The notes under the pieces were generated by a model. That model made no database searches. It was not told the DNA's origin and saw only the letters and a program-made list of their open reading frames with translations. Shown here piece after piece: positions 8,717-17,689 of a stretch of DNA of 64,000 nucleotides. Source of the DNA: Candidatus Planktophila sp. (lineage in GTDB: Bacteria > Actinomycetota > Actinomycetes > Nanopelagicales > Nanopelagicaceae); assembly GCA_003569185.1 (NCBI GenBank), contig BGOJ01000002.1:80631-144630 (forward strand), given 5' to 3'. How positions within the stretch are numbered: the stretch's first letter is position 1; every line of letters begins with the position of its first letter. The translations under genes were made by a program, and so were the position numbers.

Positions 8717-9853
8717 CGATAAAAAAGTTTTACTAGTCACAAATGATCTAGGACCAAGAGCTGGTGGCATTGAGACCTTTGTACTTGGCTTGATTGAAGG
8801 TCTACCTAAAGATTCTTTAATCATTTACACCTCCTCGCAAAAGGGGGATAAGGCATTTGACGCGCAATTGTTAGAAAAATTTGGCGCAGTAGTAATTAGA
8901 GATAGAGCAAAAATGCTTTTACCAACGCCGCGAATAACCAGAAAGGCAGTGAAAATACTTAAGCAACAACAGATTAAAAATGTTTGGTTTGGCGCTGCGG
9001 CCCCCCTTGCCTTAATGGCCGGCAAATTACGATCTGCTGGAGCTAGCAATATTGTTGCCTTAACTCATGGCCATGAGGTTTGGTGGGCAAAGATTCCTAT
9101 TCTTAAAGTTTGTTAAAGAAAATCATTAAGGATGTTGATCATCTTGGCTATTTAGGAGATTTCACAAAGGGTGAGATTGCCAAGATAAGCAATCAGCCAC
9201 AAAAGTTTTTACAAATAGCACCCGGTATTGACACCGAACATTTTGCTCCCAAAAGTGCCAGAGGTGACTTAATTGAGAAATACCGCCTAGATGGGCGCAG
9301 AGTTATTGTCAGCGTCGGCAGATTAGTTCATCGTAAAGGACAAGATGAATTAGTTAAGGCACTGCCAAAAATCCTAGAACAATTTCCAGATGCAATTTTG
9401 CTATTTGTCGGGGAAGGTCCGATTAAGCAGATGCTTTTTAATTCAGCAAAACAATTAGGAGTTTTACCTAAAGTTGTATTTGCTGGCCGAGTTTCCCATC
9501 ATGATTTGCCTGATTACATATGCCTAGGTGAAATCTTTGCTATGCCAGTGCGTTCCCGATTTTCTGGTTTAGAGGTTGAAGGGTTAGGAATTGTTTATCT
9601 TGAAGCAAGTGCCTGCGGCCTACCAGTAATTGTTGGCAATTCTGGGGGAGCAGTTGATGCGGTGCTTGATAGAAAGACTGGCTTATTAGTTGATGGCACC
9701 AAGAGTGATCAGATTGCAGATGCAATTTGTGAATTACTTGCTAATCCAGAGCGCGCTAAACAAATGGGGGCAGCTGGACGAGATTGGGTAATCAAAAATT
9801 GGCAGCTAAGTAGTTGGTCTGAAAAGTTTAATAAAGTTTTAATTGGTAATTAA
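8697..9853 (+). CDS. GT4-family glycosyltransferase, phosphatidylinositol mannosyltransferase-like (one frameshift)
   Basis: Transfers a hexose from an activated sugar to a lipid or glycan; closest in pattern to actinobacterial PimB-type mannosyltransferases. The N-terminal half has TNDLGPRAGGIETFV; the C-terminal half has VSVGRLVHRKGQDELV, LFVGEGP and the acidic EX7E-like motif around GLGIVYLEASACGLPV. The frame breaks at about 9105-9113 in a T/A-rich run; one added T joins the two parts to about 386 residues. The start is tentatively the TTG at 8697, which overlaps the end of the NlpC/P60 gene and has GGAAG 11 nt upstream. Confidence 0.82.
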
Positions 9854-10447
9854 TTTATTTTCAATTGCAATACTTACTGCCTGAGCGCGATTATTAGCCG
9901 CTAGTTTTCGATAGATACTCGCGAGGTGAGTTTTAACTGTTGCCTCCGTTAGGAATAACAAAGCACCAATTGCATTTGCGGTAGCCCCGGTAGGAAGAAG
10001 GGTTAAAACCTCTAACTCCCTGGGTGTTAGTTCAAAATCCTTAGCTACTGTTATTTGATTTATCTTGCCAGCTTTCAAGAATTTATCTGTCCCGGTTGCA
10101 ATTGTTTGAAGTATTTCAAGCAAGCTTTCCGTTGGGGCAGATTTAGTGACAAAGGCAATTGCGCCGGCATCTTTGGCAGATTCAAGAGTTTGAGTGTCAT
10201 CATGCATTGTTAGCACCACAAATTTGCTCGAAGCACCAGATTTTTTCATTTCTTTTATTAGATCAATTCCGCTACTTGTCCCAAGATTGATATCAACTAA
10301 CACGATCTCAGGCTTGTGAGTATTAATCAGTGCCGATGCTTGGCTTGAAGTACTAGCCTCGGCAACAACTTCATGATGGTGCTGGGTTAAAAGATTGGCA
10401 AGGCCTGCTCTAATTAAAGCGTGATCATCAACTAATAGGATCCTCAT
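9839..10447 (-). CDS. NarL/LuxR-family response regulator
   Basis: DNA-binding response regulator, 202 residues. The receiver domain (1-120) has the acidic pair in LLVDDHA, phosphoacceptor Asp52 in VDINLG and the conserved Lys in FVTKSA. A LuxR-type helix-turn-helix follows (about 140-200: LTPRELEVLTLLPTGATANAIG). It sits 3 bp downstream of a histidine kinase gene, forming a two-component pair, and overlaps the 3' end of the convergent glycosyltransferase gene by 15 bp. Target genes are unknown. Confidence 0.93.
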   Translation of the reverse strand: MRILLVDDHALIRAGLANLLTQHHHEVVAEASTSSQASALINTHKPEIVLVDINLGTSSGIDLIKEMKKSGASSKFVVLTMHDDTQTLESAKDAGAIAFVTKSAPTESLLEILQTIATGTDKFLKAGKINQITVAKDFELTPRELEVLTLLPTGATANAIGALLFLTEATVKTHLASIYRKLAANNRAQAVSIAIENKLITN

Positions 10448-10450
10448 TAG

Positions 10451-11020
10451 CTAAATTGAGATTGTGATTATGGTGCCAGATGAGTTTGACTCTATCTGCA
10501 TGGTATGGCCAATTAAATTAAGCCGCTCCTTAACACCATCTATTCCATATGAGTTATCTTTTTTTCTAACCCCACCTTGGCCATTATCTTTGATGGTAAT
10601 CAATTTAGATGTTAACTGGATTGTGATTAATGAACAGTTAGCATGACGTTTTGCATTTAAAACTAACTCCTTGATTGCCCTTAATAATTCAAATTTCTCC
10701 TCTGGCTTAATGCTAATTTGGCCATCAATTTCAACCTTAATCTCAGAACCTGAAAGTAATACCTCTATTTGTTCACTTAACTGTTGGTGAAACTCTTTGC
10801 TTTTGTTACTTCTTAATTCATATATCTCATCGCGGACTTGATTAATTACTGAACTTAAGGAGAGGCGTAACTCTCGTAACGTGGAGCGATTAGAGTTTCC
10901 TAGATTCTCATCCCCAATTACCTGATCTAGCTGATAACCAAAGGCAGCTAACTCTTGGGCCAAACCATCATGAAGCTCTCGAGCAAGTCGAGTTCGTTCA
11001 GAATTAGGCGAAGAGTTCAT
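10451..11020 (-). CDS. Soluble NarL-type sensor histidine kinase
   Basis: Has a HisKA_3 dimerisation domain with the phospho-acceptor His17 in RELHDGLAQE and an HATPase domain (N box ELVLNAKRHA, G1 DNGQGG, then GIDGVKERL). With the start at 11020 it is 189 residues and has no membrane segment or sensor domain. This ATG overlaps the true 3' end of the acyl-CoA ligase gene by 17 bases, implying translational coupling; an in-frame ATG at 11053 is also possible. How it senses its signal is not visible. Confidence 0.88.
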   Translation of the reverse strand: MNSSPNSERTRLARELHDGLAQELAAFGYQLDQVIGDENLGNSNRSTLRELRLSLSSVINQVRDEIYELRSNKSKEFHQQLSEQIEVLLSGSEIKVEIDGQISIKPEEKFELLRAIKELVLNAKRHANCSLITIQLTSKLITIKDNGQGGVRKKDNSYGIDGVKERLNLIGHTMQIESNSSGTIITISI

Positions 11021-12787
11021 CAATCTCGCGAGCAAATTGCTGCGATACCACATGTCGCTTCACAGAAAGCTTGGCAGTCAAATGACCACCAGCGATTGTG
11101 AAATCAACTGGCAAGATAATGAATTTTCTAATTGATTCTGCTCTACTGACTGCCTTGTTGGTCTCATCCACTGCAGTCTGAATAACAGCTTGCAGTGTTG
11201 GATCCTTGGCTAATTCAGCAATAGATGCGCCCTCTTTTTGTTAGCAACTGCCCAAGGCTTAATTGCATCTGGATCAATAGTGATAAGTGCGGCAATGAAG
11301 GGCTTGTTATCGCCAACCACCATACATTGGCTAATTAATGGATGTGATCGCAATCTATCCTCTAAGACGGCGGGTGCAACATTTTTACCACCTGCGGTAA
11401 CAATCAACTCTTTCTTTCGGCCAACAATTGATAAGTAACCTTCTTCATCAATCTTTCCAAGATCTCCTGATTTAAAGTAACCATTGGAGTCAAATACCTC
11501 TTTGTTTGCGGCATCATTTTGCCAGTAACCCTGCATAACTATTGGGCCTTTAATTAAAACTTCACCATCTTCGGCAATTTTTATTGTTGTGCCCGGAATT
11601 GGCTTTCCAACAGAGCCAACTCGATGGGATGAGGTTAGATTTAATGTCGCACCGGCTGTGGTTTCAGTTAAACCATAACCTTCTAATACGCGAACACCAG
11701 CTCCGCGATAGAAATGTCCAAGTCGCTCACCTAATGGCGCACCACCTGAAATCGCTGCCTCCACTCGACCGCCTAAACCTGCACGGATTTTTGAGTAAAC
11801 CAATTTATCAAATAAGCCATGTTGTAATTTAAGAAGTGGTGAAATCTTTTTAGTATCAAGTGCCTTGCTGTATGCAATTGCAACCTCAGCTGCTTTGTGG
11901 AAAATTTTTCCTTTACCAGCAGCCTCTGCCTTGGCTTCAGCACCGTTGTAGATTTTTTCAAATATACGTGGCACTGCAAGAACGAAGGTTGGTTTAAAGG
12001 AGGCAAGATCTGCTGGTAATTTTGTTAGATCACTGCAATGAGCAAGATGAAGACCTGCAGTGATTGATCCAATCTGCACCATACGTCCAAAGACGTGAGC
12101 AACTGGTAAAAATAGAAGGGTTGATCCGCCTGGTTTTAAGAAGAGATCACTTGCACCATTAACAACATTTCCGCACTCAGATAAGAAGTTGCCATGGGTA
12201 AGTTGAACGCCCTTTGGCTTTCCAGTGGTGCCGGAGGTGTAGATCAAAGTAGCTAAAGTTTCAGGTTTTAACTTTTCTCGTCGCTTTGTAATCTCATCAT
12301 CACTAACACCTTTTCCTTCATGGGTTAATGTGGCAAGTGCGTTGTAAGTAATATTCCAAATGTTTTTGCAGGTAGCTGGCATAACAGGTTGAACTAATTC
12401 AGCAAGTGCTGGAGTTTCAACCACAATTGCTACCGCTGCTGAGTCAGTTAAAATCCAATCAACCTGTTCAGCACTTGATGTTTCATAAATTGGGACTGGA
12501 ACAGCGCCGGCATACCAAATTGCAAAATCTAAAACCGTCCACTCGTAACGAGTTTTTGCCATAATCGCAACACGATCACCAAAACCAACACCTGCTGCAA
12601 TAAATCCTTTTGCAACCGCTTTGATCTCTTCTTCATACTCTTTTGCGGTAACTGCCTGCCAACGATCACCCATTGGCCTTGAAACTAGAACTCGCTCTGG
12701 CTCAAAGTGGGCCCGCTCAGAAATTAGATTTGTTAAGTTGCCCGCAACTGCGGCTGGAATGATGGCTGGAATAGTTATCTCGTTCAT
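11004..12787 (-). CDS. fadD: Long-chain fatty-acid--CoA ligase (one frameshift)
   Basis: Activates fatty acids to acyl-CoA and so feeds the beta-oxidation genes at the left edge. It has the AMP-binding P-loop LIYTSGTTGKPKGVQ, the GYGLTET motif and the YFKSGDLG / GRKKELIV region. The frame stops at 11210, but one extra A in an A-run near 11240 lets it continue as EGASIAELAKDPTLQAV to a stop at 11004, giving about 594 residues, the family's usual length. TAGCGT 6 nt before the ATG marks a leaderless promoter. The downstream histidine kinase and regulator genes are probably in the same unit. Confidence 0.93.
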
Positions 12788-12793
12788 GGCCCC

Positions 12794-12799
12794 ACGCTA
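12794..12799 (-). promoter_or_regulatory. -10 hexamer (TAGCGT) of fadD
   Basis: TAGCGT on the minus strand, 6 nt before the ATG; predicted leaderless promoter, divergent from the one at 12875. Confidence 0.5.
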
Positions 12800-12874
12800 C
12801 TGGCTCACACTTATTTGCGCTAGAACCCGCCTATTTTTTTGGTGGGCTGGGAAAAAAGTGATGCTACTTCGGGG

Positions 12875-12880
12875 TAACCT
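12875..12880 (+). promoter_or_regulatory. -10 hexamer (TAACCT) of the SRPBCC-glucokinase unit
   Basis: TAACCT, 6 nt before the ATG at 12887; predicted leaderless promoter. Confidence 0.55.
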
Positions 12881-12886
12881 ACCCCC

Positions 12887-13321
12887 ATGTCTAATCCAAC
12901 CTCTTCAACGGTAAGTATCGCCGCTAGCGCAGATGATGTAAGAGCTGTGCTCTTTGATATCGCAAACTTTCCAACCTGGTCAACATCTTTTAAATCTGTA
13001 ACAGTGCTTGCCTCCAATGGTGATGGCAGGCCTACTCAGGCAAAACTCAGCGTTGATGCTGGTGCCTTAAAAGATAAGCCAACTTTAAATTTTGATTGGT
13101 CTGCCTATCCAGATCGAGTTGATTACTCACTTGAGGATGCTGATTTGTTAACAGATATGACTGGTGCTTATATTGTTAAAGATAATGGTGATGAAACTGA
13201 GGTCACCTTTGAACTAACAGTTGCACTTTCAATGCCAGTGCCAGAGATGATGCGCACAAAGGCTGAGAAAGCCACAATTGATTTGACCTTAAAGCAGTTA
13301 AAGGAAAAACTGGAAAACTAA
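12887..13321 (+). CDS. SRPBCC-family (polyketide cyclase/START-like) protein
   Basis: A 144-residue protein with the lipid-binding START-like fold pattern: SIAASADDVRAVLFDIANFPTWS at the N-terminus and a long C-terminal helix (EKATIDLTLKQLKEKLEN). Such proteins bind hydrophobic ligands, but no specific ligand can be inferred. Its stop is directly followed by the start of the ROK kinase gene with no spacer, so the two are cotranscribed and probably coupled. Confidence 0.82.
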   Translation: MSNPTSSTVSIAASADDVRAVLFDIANFPTWSTSFKSVTVLASNGDGRPTQAKLSVDAGALKDKPTLNFDWSAYPDRVDYSLEDADLLTDMTGAYIVKDNGDETEVTFELTVALSMPVPEMMRTKAEKATIDLTLKQLKEKLEN

Positions 13322-14287
13322 TTGAGCACCACAATTAATAGCTCAGCATTAACAATTGGGATTGATATCGGTGGCACCAAAGTATTAGGTGGGGTAGTCG
13401 ATAACAGCGGAAAAATAATTGATTCCGCCAGAAGGCCAACACCATTAGCTGGTGGTAAAGAGTTAGTTGCAACCATAATTGATTTAGTAAAAGAGTTTCA
13501 AGCCAAACATGAGATCGCAGGGATTGGCATCAGTGTTGCAGCATTAATCTCAAAAGATCAGGGCACAATTGTTGGCGCACCAAATATTGCAAATCTAAGT
13601 CAATTAAATTTTGTCTCTGAGATTAAAAAAGTTTTCAATATGCCTGTAATTGCTGAAAATGATGCAAATGCTGCGATGTGGGCAGAATTTAAGTTTGGTA
13701 ATGCGCAAGGTTTAAATCCAGTTATCTTTTTTATTATCGGCACCGGCATGGGTGGTGGATTAGTAATTGATGGCAAATTGTTTAGAGGCGCAAATGGAAT
13801 TGGCGCTGAGTTTGGTCACATGATTGTGCAACCAAATGGTGTGCAGTGTGGCTGCGGGGCGTATGGCTGTATTGAGCAGTACGCATCAGGAAGTGCCTTA
13901 ATGCGTTATGCCAAAGAGGCGATTGCATCAAACCCGGCTAAGGGGCAAGAGCTATTAGATCTTTGTGGCGTAGAGCTTTCTAACTTAACTGGTTCAGCAT
14001 TAACTGAAGCAGCAAAAAAAGGTAATGAGATGGCACTGGCAGCTTTTAATAAACAAGCAGATTGGTTGGGTAGTGCCTGCGCCTCTTACACATTACTGCT
14101 AGACCCACAAGCAATTGTGGTCGGCGGCGGGGTAGTTGAGGCTGGTGAATTGTTTTTAACACCGGTGCGAAGTGCGATGGAGAAATACATGCCATTTGCG
14201 GGCACGCATTTACTACCAAAAATTATTGCAGCGAAGTTTGGAAATGATGCTGGCTTAATTGGCGCAGCAGATTTAGTTAGAGGCTAG
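13322..14287 (+). CDS. ROK-family glucokinase
   Basis: ATP-dependent sugar kinase, 321 residues, probably glucose-specific by analogy with actinobacterial ROK glucokinases. The phosphate-binding motif GIDIGGTKVLGG is at the N-terminus, the catalytic Asp in ENDANAAMWAEF, then GTGMGGG and the ROK zinc motif CGCGAYGCIEQYASG. The start is a TTG immediately after the preceding TAA. The 3' end overlaps the convergent hydrolase gene by 11 bp. Confidence 0.9.
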   Translation: MSTTINSSALTIGIDIGGTKVLGGVVDNSGKIIDSARRPTPLAGGKELVATIIDLVKEFQAKHEIAGIGISVAALISKDQGTIVGAPNIANLSQLNFVSEIKKVFNMPVIAENDANAAMWAEFKFGNAQGLNPVIFFIIGTGMGGGLVIDGKLFRGANGIGAEFGHMIVQPNGVQCGCGAYGCIEQYASGSALMRYAKEAIASNPAKGQELLDLCGVELSNLTGSALTEAAKKGNEMALAAFNKQADWLGSACASYTLLLDPQAIVVGGGVVEAGELFLTPVRSAMEKYMPFAGTHLLPKIIAAKFGNDAGLIGAADLVRG

Positions 14288-15386
14288 CTCCATCATCGAA
14301 ATCATCCTCTTTGCGGGCAGTACGCCAGATGATTGTGGCAACTGAAGAGATAAAGCCAAGCACTGCTGGCCAAGCACCAAAGAATTCAAAATCAGTTAAC
14401 CAAAACAAGATTAGATAGATAAATGAACCAACAAATGTCACCGCTGAGAACCGTTGCATTTGATCTAGGTTTATCTTGCCAGGATTTGGCTGCCGAAACC
14501 GATCGGCTTGGCTGAATTTATCCAACTCATCTAAATATGTGGTGGGGGATGATTGATCTAGGGAGAGACCAGAAACAATTGAATCAAACTCAGCATTTAC
14601 TAAATCATTCTCATTAAAATCAGAGCCTCGTTTAACTGCGCCACTTAAAACATCTTCGATAAATATCTTGCTTTCAATATTTAGCTGCTCAACATCAAAA
14701 TCTAGCGCCACATTGTGAAAGGAGTTCTCAAATACCACTTCACGAATATCTACGGAAAAGACATTATCTATTACCGTCATTGCATTTTCTGGATCAACAG
14801 CATGATCATTTACCGAGTAGGCGACCATAATTGGTAGATCAATTAGATAAAGATCTCGCTCAACTAAGGCCCATAACTTACGTAGTGAATCTAAAGCTTT
14901 AAGTGGGGTGCGATCATATGCATGAATAGGTGGATTAGGTGCTGCAATATCAGTTGGACCCTTTGCTACCGATGCAAGTATGAACTTTAATATTGGAACA
15001 TACTTCATAAACCATCTGCGATCATGCACTGATGGATTTAAAACTATTAATCCTTCAACCTCACTGCCTCTTATTTGGCATAAGCGAAGTGCTAAGGCTG
15101 CGCCCATTGAAAAACCTGCTATAAAAACTCGATCACAACTTTGTTTTAACTCTAAAAAAGATTTTTCCACCTCTTCATACCAATCCTGCCAAGAGGTTTG
15201 ATTCATCTGCTGCCAACTGCTGCCATGGCCGGGAAGTAATGGCGCACTGACGGTGTAACCAGATTTATTTAAAAACTTTGCCCAGGGCGCGATGCTTACT
15301 GGTGAGCCGGTGAAACCGTGAATAACCAAGACGCCAATTTTTCCACCAGGTAAGGTAAAACCAGCTGAGTTTGGAATGGAATTCAC
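14277..15386 (-). CDS. Alpha/beta hydrolase (carboxylesterase/lipase type) with a C-terminal membrane extension
   Basis: The hydrolase domain (residues about 12-250) has the oxyanion HGFTGSP, nucleophile Ser93 in GFSMG, acid Asp194 in SVNDHAVD and His224 in SFHNVALD, closest to monoglyceride-lipase/carboxylesterase proteins. A further 120 residues hold a charged linker and two hydrophobic segments (about 318-352), so the enzyme may be membrane-tethered at its C-terminus. That extension is not part of the usual family. The GTG start at 15386 fits the family N-terminus. Confidence 0.85.
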   Translation of the reverse strand: MNSIPNSAGFTLPGGKIGVLVIHGFTGSPVSIAPWAKFLNKSGYTVSAPLLPGHGSSWQQMNQTSWQDWYEEVEKSFLELKQSCDRVFIAGFSMGAALALRLCQIRGSEVEGLIVLNPSVHDRRWFMKYVPILKFILASVAKGPTDIAAPNPPIHAYDRTPLKALDSLRKLWALVERDLYLIDLPIMVAYSVNDHAVDPENAMTVIDNVFSVDIREVVFENSFHNVALDFDVEQLNIESKIFIEDVLSGAVKRGSDFNENDLVNAEFDSIVSGLSLDQSSPTTYLDELDKFSQADRFRQPNPGKINLDQMQRFSAVTFVGSFIYLILFWLTDFEFFGAWPAVLGFISSVATIIWRTARKEDDFDDGASL

Positions 15387-15418
15387 GCTCGAATGGTGTC
15401 ATAGATTGGCTTAGCCAC

Positions 15419-15424
15419 TAAATT
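15419..15424 (+). promoter_or_regulatory. -10 hexamer (TAAATT) of plsC
   Basis: TAAATT, 6 nt before the GTG at 15431; predicted leaderless promoter that supports the GTG start. Confidence 0.45.
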
Positions 15425-15430
15425 AGCCCT

Positions 15431-16141
15431 GTGCCATACAAGATTTTGAAATCCTTTTTAATCCCGCTGTTGATGTTTATTTTTAGACCCAAGGTAACTG
15501 GGCTGCGCCATGTGCCAAGTAATGGGCCGGTGATTATTGCCTCAAACCATCTTTCATTTAGTGATTCAATCTTTATGCCGCTAGTTGTTCCTCGAAATGT
15601 CACCTTCTTAGCCAAGAGTGAGTACTTCACATCCCCAGGACTTAAGGGATTCATCAAAAAAATTACCTTCATTGCTTTGGGCCAGGTTCCAATTGATCGC
15701 TCTGGCGGAAAACGAAGTGAGGCGGCAATTTTGACCGGCCTTCGCTTACTACGTGAGAATCATTGTGTTGGAATTTATCCAGAGGGAACTAGATCACCAG
15801 ATGGCCGGCTTTACAAAGGACGAACTGGAATTGCTCGAATGGCAATTGAGTCAGGAGCCCCAGTGATTCCAGTTGCGATGTTTAACACGGCAGAGATTCA
15901 ACCAACTGGGCAGGTAGTGCCAAAGGTTAGAAGAGTTGAGATGGTTTTTGGTGAGCCGATGTACTTCTCTGGTGATTCATCTGATCAAGCAGTTTTAAGA
16001 AGTGCTACCAATGAATTAATGGAAAAAATAGCTGAGTTATCTAAGCAGGAGTATGTGCCAAATATGTATGCATCCGATGCTAAAGATGCAATCAAAAAAA
16101 GCTTAAAGGAAAAAATTGATTTTGAAGAGGATGATGTTTAA
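15431..16141 (+). CDS. plsC: 1-acyl-sn-glycerol-3-phosphate acyltransferase
   Basis: Adds the second acyl chain in phospholipid synthesis. The HX4D motif is at NHLSFSD (His40) and the substrate-binding motif at PEGTRSPDG, followed by the conserved IPVAMFNT-type region. The 236 residues fit the family. The start is a GTG supported by a leaderless-type hexamer; it preserves the N-terminal hydrophobic segment FLIPLLMFIFRP. It ends directly at the convergent nuclease-like gene. Confidence 0.9.
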   Translation: MPYKILKSFLIPLLMFIFRPKVTGLRHVPSNGPVIIASNHLSFSDSIFMPLVVPRNVTFLAKSEYFTSPGLKGFIKKITFIALGQVPIDRSGGKRSEAAILTGLRLLRENHCVGIYPEGTRSPDGRLYKGRTGIARMAIESGAPVIPVAMFNTAEIQPTGQVVPKVRRVEMVFGEPMYFSGDSSDQAVLRSATNELMEKIAELSKQEYVPNMYASDAKDAIKKSLKEKIDFEEDDV

Positions 16142-16834
16142 CTACTGAGCACCAATAAATTGTCGGCGCTGAGTTAAGTAATTACACATATCGCAATTAT
16201 CTTTTGCCGCTGGCATATCTGAGCTAACCACCGTAATAAAATCAGTAAGTCTGCTTGCAAGGGCTGCTGGGTTTCGCTCAATTGGCCGCCAAGTATGTTT
16301 TAACTTCAAACCAAATCCTTTTGTTACATCTCCAGCTGGCTCAAGAAGTGACCAGACCAGCAATCCCATAAGTGAAACCTTCTTTGCAGCCCCGGAGGCT
16401 GGGTTTTCTAAGGCAAATGCATAAGCTTCAAGTTGTGGCTGGTAGAGATCTGTTTTATCAGAATCTTTTGCTTGGAATTTACAATCAATAATTCCATATG
16501 TGCCATCGGCAAACTCAATTAATAAGTCATACTTGCCGCGGATGGCATACTTTGTAGCGGCGCCATTTACATTGATAAATGATGATTTAACCCAACCACC
16601 AAGATCTGCCACCTTACCTTCAGGCAGCACAGGTGCGATATCTGCAGTTGTTTTACCGGCAAAGTAATTTTCTTGCATATTTGCAAGATCTCCCACCAAT
16701 GGCATAAACCCTGGTGTGCGCAAGCCGTGGTTGTAATTAAGCCAAAGGCAGCGATGACATGATCCCCAAGAAAAGGTTAAATCTGATGGTGAAATAAACT
16801 CTCTAGCATTTCCAACTGCATTTGATGAAGCCAT
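16142..16834 (-). CDS. PD-(D/E)XK nuclease-like protein with four cysteines (Cas4/RecB-like)
   Basis: A 230-residue protein with the RecB/Cas4 nuclease pattern: SPSDL at 15-19, Asp103 (GKYDLL), Asp117-x-Lys119 (IIDCKF) and Gln134-x3-Tyr138 (QLEAY). Two cysteine pairs flank the domain, Cys26-x2-Cys29 and Cys214-x2-Cys217, which suggests an iron-sulphur cluster as in Cas4/AddB, although the spacing differs from canonical Cas4. There is no CRISPR array or cas gene nearby. Neighbours are lipid and transport genes, so the role is unknown; DNA processing is inferred from the fold only. Confidence 0.7.
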   Translation of the reverse strand: MASSNAVGNAREFISPSDLTFSWGSCHRCLWLNYNHGLRTPGFMPLVGDLANMQENYFAGKTTADIAPVLPEGKVADLGGWVKSSFINVNGAATKYAIRGKYDLLIEFADGTYGIIDCKFQAKDSDKTDLYQPQLEAYAFALENPASGAAKKVSLMGLLVWSLLEPAGDVTKGFGLKLKHTWRPIERNPAALASRLTDFITVVSSDMPAAKDNCDMCNYLTQRRQFIGAQ

Positions 16835-16941
16835 GATCTCTCGTTTCGTTACGCACTTTATAAGTGCCCTAGTTTGATCCTCTTAAGGAGCAAGTCTGCC
16901 CCTTGCCACTGACAATCTGCGCTAACGCCACGAGTGGCTAG

Positions 16942-17598
16942 TTAGCCAATAATTAAGGCGGAGAAGATGGTGAAAATGCCAAGGCCAATCATCACTACGC
17001 CACCAAATCTGCGCATGAAAATTAACCGCTTAACATCCCCAGCCAACCAGCTTCGAACCGTGCCAGCTAACAATCCATAACTGCCATCTGAAATGAGGGC
17101 GATGGTGGCAAAGATTGCGCCCAGTAACAGTAATTGGGCTGTGACATTATTTTTCTCTTGATCAACAAATTGAGGCAAGATCGCAGCGAAGAAGACAATA
17201 GATTTTGGATTTAAGACACCAACCCAAAAACCATTTTTTAAGGATGTGAAAAATGAGGGTTTACTTCCCTCAGTTTTTTGCATTCCCTGCGCATCAACCC
17301 TGCTAGCGGCGATTGCGGCATAACCTAAGTAGATTAAGTAAGCACCACCTGCCCATTGGATACTGTTATAAAAAAGTTTTGAGCTTTGCAAAAGTGGGCC
17401 TAAACCAAATGCAACTAAAACTGAAACTAAGAACATGCCGAAGGCATTGCCAATCACAGTGGCAATTGCTGCCACTCTGCCCCAGGCGATCGCCCGGGCG
17501 ATGGTGAAGAGCACCGATGGGCCAGGAGCCAGAATGATCAAAACGGTGGCTATTAAGTACTCCCAGAGGCGTGAGGGGATGGCATCTGAGGTGAACAC
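16942..17598 (-). CDS. LysE/RhtB-family amino-acid exporter
   Basis: A six-helix membrane exporter of 218 residues with the family N-terminal pattern LIILAPGPSVLFTIARAIAWGR and the mid-protein GVLNPKSIVFFAAILPQFVD motif. Members export amino acids or homoserine lactones; the substrate here is unknown. The start is a GTG with TAGGAT 6 nt upstream (leaderless). An imperfect hairpin (GCTAAC/GTTAGC arms, 16921-16946) overlaps its stop codon and could act as a weak terminator. Confidence 0.87.
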   Translation of the reverse strand: MFTSDAIPSRLWEYLIATVLIILAPGPSVLFTIARAIAWGRVAAIATVIGNAFGMFLVSVLVAFGLGPLLQSSKLFYNSIQWAGGAYLIYLGYAAIAASRVDAQGMQKTEGSKPSFFTSLKNGFWVGVLNPKSIVFFAAILPQFVDQEKNNVTAQLLLLGAIFATIALISDGSYGLLAGTVRSWLAGDVKRLIFMRRFGGVVMIGLGIFTIFSALIIG

Positions 17599-17604
17599 GC
17601 GCTA

Positions 17605-17610
17605 ATCCTA
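17605..17610 (-). promoter_or_regulatory. -10 hexamer (TAGGAT) of the LysE-family gene
   Basis: TAGGAT on the minus strand, 6 nt before the GTG start; predicted leaderless promoter. Confidence 0.5.
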
Positions 17611-17646
17611 TGGGTTGCCTATTTGGGGGTTAATAGGTTTTAATAC

Positions 17647-17666
17647 TCGATAGTATCGATTCGATA
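17647..17666. promoter_or_regulatory. Triple alternating TCGATA half-site array before padR-ino1
   Basis: Three 6-bp half-sites, TCGATA, TATCGA and TCGATA, are each separated by one base, so two overlapping perfect 13-bp palindromes share the middle half-site. The array ends 24 bp before the PadR start. By analogy with autoregulated PadR proteins it is probably the operator controlling padR and ino1 (inference). Confidence 0.6.
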
Positions 17667-17689
17667 TATCTAGTAGATAGGAGCTGGCG

